In this document: piece after piece, positions 38,883 through 48,200 of the stretch
Layout of the letters: each line of letters opens with the position of its first letter
Numbering within the stretch: the first letter of the stretch is position 1
Origin: Chroococcidiopsidaceae cyanobacterium YX2bin18
GTDB taxonomy: Bacteria > Cyanobacteriota > Cyanobacteriia > Cyanobacteriales > Chroococcidiopsidaceae
Length of the DNA stretch: 48,982 nucleotides
NCBI GenBank assembly: GCA_030446505.1
Contig: JAUJND010000026.1
Location: forward strand, 1-48,982
Direction of reading: 5' to 3'
Made by a program: the position numbers and the translations under genes
Notes under the pieces: model-generated
What the model saw: the letters and a program-made list of their open reading frames with translations, nothing else
What the model was told of the DNA's origin: nothing
Databases searched by the model: none

Positions 38883-40802
38883 ATGCATAAAGAAACAATT
38901 GGGTTTGATCTGGGACACGGTGAAACAGCCGTAGCTAAGGCAAATGTGGAGAGCATCGAGTCCCCGGAGATGCTTGAGATTAATAACAAGAAGATCCAAA
39001 TCACCGCTATTGGCACTCATCCCCGCCTCGGTACTCTTGTTGGCGAACAAGCGTTAATTCAACCCGGTGTTACTAAGCTGCAAATCTCCTTTAAGCAAAA
39101 ACCAAATAACGATCCAAATTACAGACAAACAATCCGCAGTTTTCTGGAAACTTACTACTACCTCTTAAAAGAAAATAAACAAATTGTAGGTGGGGAAGCC
39201 AGTTACTTTTTTGTTGGGTGTCCCTCTGGCTGGTCAGTAAGAGAACGCGAAGAATACCAAAATCTCCTCAAAGAATCTGGCATTGGACTAATAAATGTCG
39301 TACCCGAATCGCGGGCTGCTTTTATGCAGGCAAAGGAAGGCGGTAAGCTCGACTATTCCGAACTTAAATCAGCGGTGCTGATCCTCGACATTGGCTCCTC
39401 AACAACAGATTTTACCCTTGTCAAGAGCTTGTCTGAAATCCCAATGGATTTCGGGCAAAACGCTTTGGGAGCAGCCTTGATTGACAAGGCAATTTTTAGA
39501 CAAACTCTTGCCAGCCACGCTCAAAAAGAGTTACTCGCAAAAGTGTTTGAGCAACATCCGCATCTCAAGTCGCGGTGTGAACTGCAATGTCGCAAGGTTA
39601 AAGAAGACTACTTTTCTAATGAAAACCTCTACAGCGATCCGGAAACATGGGCGCGTGGTTTTGAGTTTGTTAATGAACAGATTTCCTTTGTCCCCAAAGT
39701 CAATAGACTGACTATGGAGGAAATATTGAACCAACCTTTGCCTGAACTGGAGCACAAAAGTTGGACTCAGTCTTTTCGGGAAGCGGTGATTCTGGCTGCA
39801 AAAAATCTCACGGAAATAGGCATTATACCTAAAGTTGTGTTGATGACTGGCGGTGCATCTCGGATGAAGTTCACCCGGCAAATATGCGAAGAAATATTCC
39901 CTGAACCCGAATCCCAAGTTCGCCCTGATCCGGAGCCGGAGCGATGCATTGCACTGGGTCTAGCGCGTGTAGGACGCTGGGATTTGCGTGCTACTGCCTT
40001 TAAAGAAGAAGTTAACCTCCTGAGTGATTCTCAGAAGCTGAAAAACCTGATTGAGCAACATATCCCTGATCTAGTTAATTTGCTGACCAAGCCAATATCA
40101 GATGGTCTAATTGAAAATGCAGTCAAACCCAGTTTAAAAGACTGGCAAAACAACCGAGTACGGACTTTGGCTGACCTGCAAAGCTCTATTGAGACGCAAG
40201 CGACGCAGTGGTTAAAAAATAATCAGGCTCACCAGCTAATCAAGACTATATGCATTACCTGGTTTAACAGCAAGATTCAACCCGACTTGGTGCAAGAGAC
40301 CGACCCGATTTGTCAAACATTCCAGATACCTACAAGTAGCTTGAGGTTTGAGGATGGGATCGACCCTACTTTAGTAAACCCAGAACTTTCAATTGGAGAC
40401 GCTATTCTTGCTGATACAGTGGCGTTTGTAGTTAATCTGGTGATTGGTGGGGGCGCGATCGCTAGCATTATTACTCTACTACTAACCGGACACTTCATTT
40501 TGCCGATTGCACTGGTTTATGGCGCAACGTTTCTGGCATCGGGAGTGGAGCTAACTAAGGAAGGAATCAAGGAAGCGATCCAAAAAAATGTAGATATTCC
40601 TAGTTGGAGTCGTTCTATTTTGTTAGGAGACAGCAAAATCAACAGTGTGTGTGCGGAAATGAGTTCTGAGTTAGAGTCGGGTCTTAAAAAACAACTCACA
40701 GAAAACCGAGAAGCTTTTGATCAACTGATTAGCAAAGTCGGGCAAGAACTGAAAAAAAATCTGCACACTAAGGCGGAAGAGGCAATAATTTTAATTCAAT
40801 AA
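38883..40802 (+). CDS. Hsp70/actin-fold ATPase with a C-terminal membrane region
   Basis: A 639-residue protein with an actin/Hsp70 ATPase domain in residues 1-370: phosphate-1 GFDLGHGETAVA (residues 7-18), phosphate-2 LILDIGSSTTDF (166-177) and the adenosine motif LMTGGASRMKF (320-330). In place of a DnaK substrate-binding domain it has a helical middle part (375-480), two hydrophobic spans around 508-555 (ADTVAFVVNLVIGGGAIASI, HFILPIALVYGATFLAS) and a charged helical tail ending KKNLHTKAEEAIILIQ. The hydrophobic hairpin between helical arms recalls the membrane paddle of bacterial dynamin-like proteins, but there is no GTPase. The frame is intact. No J-protein or GrpE is nearby. The function is unknown. 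Confidence 0.75.
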   Translation: MHKETIGFDLGHGETAVAKANVESIESPEMLEINNKKIQITAIGTHPRLGTLVGEQALIQPGVTKLQISFKQKPNNDPNYRQTIRSFLETYYYLLKENKQIVGGEASYFFVGCPSGWSVREREEYQNLLKESGIGLINVVPESRAAFMQAKEGGKLDYSELKSAVLILDIGSSTTDFTLVKSLSEIPMDFGQNALGAALIDKAIFRQTLASHAQKELLAKVFEQHPHLKSRCELQCRKVKEDYFSNENLYSDPETWARGFEFVNEQISFVPKVNRLTMEEILNQPLPELEHKSWTQSFREAVILAAKNLTEIGIIPKVVLMTGGASRMKFTRQICEEIFPEPESQVRPDPEPERCIALGLARVGRWDLRATAFKEEVNLLSDSQKLKNLIEQHIPDLVNLLTKPISDGLIENAVKPSLKDWQNNRVRTLADLQSSIETQATQWLKNNQAHQLIKTICITWFNSKIQPDLVQETDPICQTFQIPTSSLRFEDGIDPTLVNPELSIGDAILADTVAFVVNLVIGGGAIASIITLLLTGHFILPIALVYGATFLASGVELTKEGIKEAIQKNVDIPSWSRSILLGDSKINSVCAEMSSELESGLKKQLTENREAFDQLISKVGQELKKNLHTKAEEAIILIQ

Positions 40803-40878
40803 CTCTCTGCTAATGGGAAATCTGCTTATCTACTTACTTTGCCTTTTTAATGCTTAATGCTTTGGCAATTTGAAACTA

Positions 40879-42566
40879 TTATTCTTTTTTAGCCAAAATT
40901 GCATAATCGTCCAAAACATAATTTGAGTCATATTTTTGTTCAAAGTACTGCCGCAGCAAAGGACTCATGTGTATCTGTGCAGGTAAATTATTGCTAGCAA
41001 ACCTGGCAAACTCATATCCTTTTAAAGGTATTCTTTTACCTGTAGAGGTCATGTATCTGTACCACTCAAGCTTTAAACCTAACTCTTCTATAAAATCTTT
41101 GACTAATTTCTCTTCTTGAGCTTGATTTTCAGTTTGGTTTCTACTGTATGCTTGAAATAGTCTTCTTCCCTGAACAATTATTAGTACATAACCATTTTCT
41201 TTAAGGCTATCGCTGAATATTTTTCTATAAACTTTATGAGACTTTATTCTTTGTTCTTCGTTAGCAAAAATACAGTGAGAAATTACAACAAAATCAAAAA
41301 ACTTATTTGGAAGTTGTCTATTTTCATCATTGTTACTACCATAGGTAAATAAATCAATTGTCTTGAAGCGGTAGTAGGTATTAATTGTACTTATATTTTG
41401 CTGTTCTACATATTGCTTCCAAAATTCTAGCCCATGATGCTGCAATAAATTTTGTTGCTCTAAAGAACAGTAAGAAATATGAGTTTCAGGCAACAGTGTA
41501 AAAGTACTAGCACTTTTTAGCAATGAAAATAATCCATAAATCATTGCTCCTGAACCTGCACCAATATCTAGAATATTAACTTTAGTCCGTAGCAATCCAG
41601 ATTGGTAGACTAAAAACCATGCTAAATAAGCACTATATACTCCTTCTAAAAATACTCCATAAAATATATATGAGGAGTTAAGTCGGAGTTATATTCAGGA
41701 TCTTGACCTCTTTGCAATAAGGTAAAAATATCTTTATAATGAGTTTCTTTTAAATGGTTTTTCAGACTTTCTTGTGGTACATAACGCTCAAATTCTGATT
41801 TTAAATACTTAACAAGATTTTCTTCTAACTCATCAAATATTTCTTGATCAACACCAGTAGATTGCAGCAGCTTATCATTAATTTCATTAAGCTTAAACTT
41901 ATCTTTTACTAATTTATTGAATTTTTGAAGTGGCGGAAGTAATAAATTATTAACTAATGCACCAGAGGTTTGATTTAGTTGATTAACTAAAGCTTGTCTT
42001 TCGTGTCTGAGTGTATTTAGTTGCTGTTGAATCGAAATAAATTCTTCCTCTTTGTGCTTTTGCTGGTTGCGTAAAGCTTCTATTTCTTGACCATGTGCCG
42101 CTAGCTGCTGTTGAAGTAAATCGGTTTCTTGCTTACGTGCTTGTAATTGCTGTTGAATCGAAATAAATTCTTGCTCTTTATGCTTTATTTGATCATATAA
42201 ACTCTGATTTTCTTGCTTACGTGCCTCTAGTTGCTGTTAAATAGAACCAACTTCTTGCTCCTTGTACTTTAGCTGCTTGTGAACATCTTCAACAAATTTC
42301 TCAAGTTGCTGACTCTTATTAGTTAGTTCCTGTATCTCTTGGGAATTTTGGCTTGTTTGTTTACGTAGAACAAGAACTTCCCTTTCGTATTCTTTTGAAT
42401 TTTGCTCTAATTGAAGTTTATCTCTAAAAATCTTTTCTATAAGTGATAATTTTACTCCTAGTCTTTGCTTCTTTTCTAGCAATTCCTGAGCAAGTTGAAT
42501 ATTATTCTGTTTGAGAGCAACACTAAACTTACGACTTTGCAACCAATTAGTAAATGGATTACTCAT
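40879..42566 (-). pseudogene. Coiled-coil/SAM-methyltransferase-like protein, one stop and one frameshift
   Basis: Read from 42566, a single protein of about 562 residues emerges: MSNPFTNWLQSRKFSVALKQ, a long coiled coil (residues 50-190) with repeated KHKEQEFISIQQQL and ARKQE units, a helical middle (NDKLLQSTGVDQEIFDELEE), then a Rossmann methyltransferase-like domain with NILDIGAGSGAMIYGLF and FFDFVVISHCIFANEEQR. A TAA at 42237-42239 replaces an expected Gln codon in the coiled coil, and at the A5 run 41648-41652 one base is missing, breaking FMEYF/LEGVYSAY. The last 238 residues form an open frame of their own. The gene overlaps the radical SAM gene by eight bases, so they are one operon. 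The substrate is unknown. Confidence 0.68.
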
Positions 42567-43482
42567 AGCCGAAGCCCTCTTGATCTTCTTTAATTTGTAC
42601 TCCAGTCAGTATAGCAACTAACTTTTCCTTAAACGTTAAATATTTCACTTGTTCGTTGTCATACCACCAAGCATATTTTTCCTTAATCTCTTGAGCTTCT
42701 TTGCGTGTTCCTGCTACAAGGGAACGATTATGGCTAGCATGAAATTCTTGAATTACAACTCGATCTACAATTTGTAGTTTGTTAATAAAAGCGGCTTCGT
42801 CAGATGGAAAAGTAGGAAGTAAAGGCGTAATTGTAATTGAAAGTTTTGGTATATATCCTTTTAAAGGATCGATACTTTGTTTAATTTCTTTAACTGCATT
42901 GAGTCTGGCTTTGATACTAGGCGATCGCGGCTCAAAATCTTTCCTTACTGATTCACTCCCAGTAGGAATGCTCATATTAATTCTTAGATGCTTAAATCTT
43001 TGCAAAAGATCAATATCTCTAGTAATTATGGGACTACGAGTTTGAATCACTAATATTGGTCGATAGGCAACCATCACTTCTAACAAATAACGAGTCAGTT
43101 TTTCTTTAGATTCAATCGGTTGATAAGGGTCAGTTACACTACTCATGTAGATGCTGGGAGGCTTATCTGGATTTTTTTTATACCATCTATCCAGTTCTTT
43201 TTCCAAAATTTCAGCGCCATTTTGCTTAACAATCACCCATTTACCCCAGTCTTGACGCATTTGAGGATTAGGGCTAAAGGCAGCTGCATAACAATAGCTA
43301 CATCCATATTGACAGCCTCGATAAGGGTTTAGTGTAAAATCATAAGCTGCAATAAATCCGCTAGCTTTTGTTAACAGTGATTTAGCATCTTGGTTATATA
43401 TGTTGGCATTTCCAAATTTTTCTCGAACTAAAATTGTAGGTATATCGCAATATTTTTCATATTGAGGTTTTGTCATATTCAA
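42559..43482 (-). CDS. Radical SAM protein, SplB-like
   Basis: A 307-residue radical SAM protein of the group resembling spore photoproduct lyase and Rv2578c. The cluster motif is RGCQYGCSYCYAAAF (Cys57, Cys61, Cys64; the C-x3-C-x2-C spacing), which binds the 4Fe-4S cluster used to cleave S-adenosylmethionine. Further family phrases are SSVTDPYQPIESK, ILVIQTRSPIITRDIDLLQR and INMSIPTGSE. The N-terminus MNMTKPQYEKYCDIPTILVR fits. The reaction of these proteins in cyanobacteria is not established. Its stop overlaps the start of the coiled-coil/methyltransferase gene by eight bases, implying coupled translation and perhaps a joint modification pathway. The frame is intact. Confidence 0.85.
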   Translation of the reverse strand: MNMTKPQYEKYCDIPTILVREKFGNANIYNQDAKSLLTKASGFIAAYDFTLNPYRGCQYGCSYCYAAAFSPNPQMRQDWGKWVIVKQNGAEILEKELDRWYKKNPDKPPSIYMSSVTDPYQPIESKEKLTRYLLEVMVAYRPILVIQTRSPIITRDIDLLQRFKHLRINMSIPTGSESVRKDFEPRSPSIKARLNAVKEIKQSIDPLKGYIPKLSITITPLLPTFPSDEAAFINKLQIVDRVVIQEFHASHNRSLVAGTRKEAQEIKEKYAWWYDNEQVKYLTFKEKLVAILTGVQIKEDQEGFGYE

Positions 43483-43686
43483 ACTTGCTACTTTTTTATT
43501 GAAACGGGCTTTTACTTTCTGACTTTAACTACATCAATTTTTAACATAATTGAAAATTGAATGCCTCTGGTAGGTTTATTTTGATGTCAGCAACAGCTAG
43601 CTACTGTAATGCCTGACCGTGATATTTTGCTTAATATAATTTAATATTAAACTAGTGCAAACAAATAAAACATTTACTTTTAATTC

Positions 43687-45204
43687 ATGCCAAGCAATTT
43701 TGTTGGCAACAGCAAATCTCGTGTAGTCGTCATTGGAGCCGGAATTGGTGGACTCACAGCGGGGGCATTACTCGCTCATCGTGGCTACGAAGTTTTAGTT
43801 GTAGATCAAGCTCTTGTCCCAGGAGGATGTGCTTCTACATTCAAACGCCAAGGATTTACCTTTGATGTGGGAGCAACCCAAGTAGCGGGGTTGGAACCTG
43901 GAGGAATTCACCACCGAATTTTCACGGAACTAGAAATTGACCTACCACAAGCAACGCCTTGTGATCCTGCTTGCGCGGTGTATCTACCAGGAGAAACTAC
44001 ACCAATTAATGTTTGGCGCGATCGCGAACGATGGCAGTTAGAAAGATTGCGGCAGTTTCCTGGTAGTGAAGATTTTTGGCAACTATTAGATAATTTATTT
44101 CGAGCTAGCTGGGCGTTTCAAGGGCATGATCCTGTGTTGCCTCCGCGCAATGTTTGGGACTTGTGGCAGTTAACTAAGGCATTACGTCCTGGTACTTTGA
44201 TTACCCTGCCCTACACTCTTTTAACAGTGGGAGATGCTTTGCGAGTCTTTGGGTTAGCGAACGATCAACGGTTGAGAACGTTTTTAGATCTGCAACTGAA
44301 ACTTTATTCTCAGGTAGATGCAGAAGAGACAGCACTACTTTACGCCGCAACAGCCTTGAACGTTTCTCAGTTGCCACAAGGATTGTTTCATCTTCAGAGC
44401 AGTATGCAAGTACTGAGCGATCGCTTAGTTGAAGCCTTGACAAGAGATGGCGGTAAGTTGTTGATGCGCCATACCGTTGCCCAAATCCAGCTAAAAAATG
44501 GCAAAGCAACAGGTGTTGTAATTCAAAATCAGAAAACTGGTGAAGTGTGGACAGAAGTAGCTGACCATGTGATTGCCAATGTGACTGTGCAAAATTTGGT
44601 GCAACTGTTAGGCGAAAATGCTCCCCAAAGCTATAAGAATCGGGTAGAAAAACTGCCGCAAGCATCAGGAGCGTTTGTAGTGTATTTAGGTGTAGACATT
44701 CGTGCAATTCCGCCTGGGTGTCCGCCTCACCTCCAGTTTCTCTATGATGCCGATGCTCCGATTGGAGAGAATAACTCTTTGTTTGTCTCAGTCAGTCATC
44801 CGGGAGATGGTCGCGCTCCAGATGGACTTGCAACTATTATTGCTTCTTCCTTTGTTGATCCAAGGCGTTGGTGGCAATCTCTGGATTATCAAGCACTGAA
44901 GCAAGAGTATACAGAAGCAGCGATCGCGCGACTCTCCCAATTCTTCCACCTGACATCGGAGACAATTCGGTATCAAGAAGCTGCTACACCCCGCACCTTT
45001 GCCCGTTATACAGCCCGCGATCAAGGTATTGTTGGCGGCATTGGGCAACGAATACCCACGTTCGGTCCTTTTGGTTTCGCCAATCGCACCCCAGTTAAGC
45101 ATTTGTGGCTAGTTGGTGATTCAACGCACCCAGGCGAAGGTACTGCTGGTGTTAGCTATTCTGCTCTAACTGTAGTGAAGCAGATTGAAGCGATGGATAA
45201 TTAG
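43687..45204 (+). CDS. crtD: Carotenoid C-3',4' desaturase
   Basis: A 505-residue FAD-dependent carotene desaturase/isomerase-type protein. The dinucleotide motif VVVIGAGIGGLTAGALLAHR (residues 13-32) is followed by VPGGCASTFKRQGFTFDVGA and the CrtD-like phrases ATQVAGLEPGGIHHRIF and LPGETTPINVWRD. The C-terminal flavin motif is LVGDSTHPGEGTAGVSYSAL. It matches the cyanobacterial CrtD needed for myxol-type carotenoids better than CrtH or plant-type CrtP/CrtQ; CruE is the nearest alternative. It acts on membrane-embedded carotenoids. It has its own promoter region (43483-43686, divergent from the radical SAM operon), and its last 53 bases overlap the convergent WD40 gene. Confidence 0.82.
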   Translation: MPSNFVGNSKSRVVVIGAGIGGLTAGALLAHRGYEVLVVDQALVPGGCASTFKRQGFTFDVGATQVAGLEPGGIHHRIFTELEIDLPQATPCDPACAVYLPGETTPINVWRDRERWQLERLRQFPGSEDFWQLLDNLFRASWAFQGHDPVLPPRNVWDLWQLTKALRPGTLITLPYTLLTVGDALRVFGLANDQRLRTFLDLQLKLYSQVDAEETALLYAATALNVSQLPQGLFHLQSSMQVLSDRLVEALTRDGGKLLMRHTVAQIQLKNGKATGVVIQNQKTGEVWTEVADHVIANVTVQNLVQLLGENAPQSYKNRVEKLPQASGAFVVYLGVDIRAIPPGCPPHLQFLYDADAPIGENNSLFVSVSHPGDGRAPDGLATIIASSFVDPRRWWQSLDYQALKQEYTEAAIARLSQFFHLTSETIRYQEAATPRTFARYTARDQGIVGGIGQRIPTFGPFGFANRTPVKHLWLVGDSTHPGEGTAGVSYSALTVVKQIEAMDN

Positions 45205-48200
45205 CTTGCAGACTATCAAAAGGGTTAACCACTGCACCCAAGGCTTTCAGCGTCGCCACAGTCGCCTGGTTTAAACTTGTAGTGCCTGTAATATTTAGTC
45301 CTTCATAGGGTCTTGGCACTCTTAACGTTTTCAAACACTTACCCGTCTTCACATCCCAAAACTTAATTGTTTCATCTTGGCTACCACTGATCAGTGTTTG
45401 TTTATCTGGACTGAGCGTGACTGACCAGACCCAATTACTGTGTCCCTGCAAACTCAGACATTTTTCAGTGCAGACATCCCATAACTTTATAGTGTTGTCA
45501 GCGCTGCTACTAATAATGCCACTATCCGAACTAAACAGAGTTGATAAAACCTGACTTGCATGACCTAGTAAAGTTTTTAGACACTCACCTGTAGTTATGT
45601 TCCACAGTTTTACGGTATGGTCATCACCGCCACTAACTAAATGTCCATCTGGACTAAAAGCAACTGACCAGACGCGATTGGTATGTGCGTGCAAAGTTTT
45701 CCGACACTCACCTGTAGTCACATCCCACAACTTGATTGTCTGTTCATAGCCACCACTTGCTAGAATTTGACCATTGGGACTGAAGGCGATCGCCAGTACT
45801 GAACTGGTATGTCCCTGTAAGGTTTTAAGACAATCACCCGTATTTACGTCCCACAACTTCACAGTATGGTCGTAACTACTACTTGCCAGTATTTGCCCAT
45901 CTGGACTAAACGCAACTGACCAAACCCAACTACCGTGTCCGTATAGGGTTTTGAGTTCTTGACCCGTAATTGGGTTCCATAATTTTATCGTGCGATCGCC
46001 GCTACAACTAGCTAAAGTTTGACCATCTGGACTAAACGTTACACAGAAAACTCGATTACTGTGTCCGCGTAATGTTCTCAAAGGTTGAGCCGCAAAGTCA
46101 GCCACACAAGAGCTTGTCTCAGTTTTTAAGGTGGTGCTGATGTCCCATAATTTAATCGTCTGGTCTTCATTACTACTTGCCAAAATTTTATCAGGGCTTA
46201 AGGCAATTGAGTAGATTGAATTGCTATGCCCCTGCAAGGTTTTAAAACACTGACCTGTGCTAACCTCCCACAGCTTGGCAGCATGATCATCACCACCACT
46301 AGCTAGAATTTGATTATTTGGGCTAAAGGCAACCGACCACACGCGATTAGTATGCCCCTGCAAAGTTTTGAGACATTGACCTGTGCTAACGTCCCACAGC
46401 TTCACACAAGAGTCATAACTGCCACTTGCTAGCATTTGTCCATCTGGGTTAAACGAGATTGAAACTACTGAACTACTATGCCCCTGCAAAGTTTTGAGAC
46501 ATTGACCTGTGCTAACGTCCCATAGCTTTACACAAGAGTCAAAACTACCACTTGCTAGCATTTTTCCATCTGGACTAAAGGCAACAGATTTAATCCATTT
46601 TGGATGTGCTTGCCAAGTTTGGCGACATTCACCCGTACTGATATCCCAAAACTTGAGTTGCTGATCTTCAGCGCCACTCACTAAAGTTTGACCATCGGGA
46701 CTAAAGTTGACTGCCCAGACGCAATTAATATGACCTTGCAAGGTTGCGGTGCATTCGCCTGTATAGATATCCCATAATTTGATAGTTTGATCTTCACTGC
46801 TACTCGCTAATGTATTACCATTGGGGCTAAAGGCAATACAAGTAACGATACTAGTGTGTCCTTGCAGAGTTTTCAGACATTCACCTGTGCTGACATCCCA
46901 CAGCTTTATAGTATGGTCTTGGCTGCAACTGGCTAAAAGCTGATTGTTTGGGCTAAAAGCAACAAACCAAACCCAACTATTGTGACCTTTACAAATAAAA
47001 AGTTGTGTACCGTTTGAGACTTTCCATACTTGAATTTCACCATTTGTATCGCTAGTTGCCAGTATTTGTCCATCTGGACTAAAGGCAACTGATACAATCC
47101 CCCCAAAAGTTTTAGCAAAAACACACTTCTTTAGATCCGCGTGGGCGAAATTCACTTTGTGCAGATTTACATCTTGCAGATATGCTTGACAAACTTTTAA
47201 ATAAGAAAAGTCATAGCCAGTTAAATTAACTCGAAGTTGACGCAACAAATTGATAATATTTCCACTGCCATATCCTGGGACAGAACAATCTTCTCGAAGT
47301 TTTAGCAAGATACGATTAAGTTTTTTTTCAAGCTCTTCTTGAGTATAAGTAGCACGTAGCCTATCTAAAATGGGTTCTACAATCATCCGGCTCTGGCTTT
47401 CTCTAATGTAGTCTTTTGCCTCAGCTTTAAGTAGTGCATATCTTAGAAATAATTGCAGTGCTTCACTAATAATTTCTTGGCAAACTTGTTCAATTAATTG
47501 TTCAGTCATGTATTCCATGACGACAGGCTGTTGGGTAAAACCAGCTTGAGTTTGTTCAATTAGAGATCGCCATTTCAAAGATTCCAATGCCGTTAATAAT
47601 TTTTGGTTTGATATTCGTGGAAGAATATCCTCTTGCACTTCTAGGTAGGAAACTGGCTCTCGGTTAATCGCTAGCCAATACATAATTTGTTCTTCTGAAG
47701 CTGATAGGCGGCTGAGTTGCTGCTCTAAAATAACGTTAATACTTTTAAAAAGTGTAGTGCTTTGTCCGAGAAATTTAGAAATATTATTTTCAAATAAATG
47801 TTGAATAGATGTAGAAGCTATTTTTAATGCCAAGGGATTGCCTCTATAACAATCAATTAGCTTTCTTCTCTCTTCTGTTGAACCAATAAGATTTTTAGCT
47901 TTAATAATTTCATCTGCTTCTGATTCTTGCAAGCCCGTAACTTCTAATGAGTGAACAGGTGAATCTTCTACTTCAAGTAATGCAACTCCTTCGGGTTTTT
48001 CTCGACTAGTTAGCAGCAAACAGCTTTGATGATGTGCTTCTCCCACTCGTCTTAGGAGTTGTCCATACCCCTGATATCCTTCTCGGTAATATCCGGTGTA
48101 TTTACCACTTTGTAAAACCGTCTCAAAATTATCCAGCACCAGCAGACAGCGTGAGGAACGTAAACAATTAATCAGTAGCGATATTCTACCGTCTATGGTT

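Noticed and set aside
45300..47130. Regular repeats about 126 bases apart, as in a CRISPR-like array
   Set aside because: They are WD40 coding units in an intact frame, with no short identical repeats and unique spacers.
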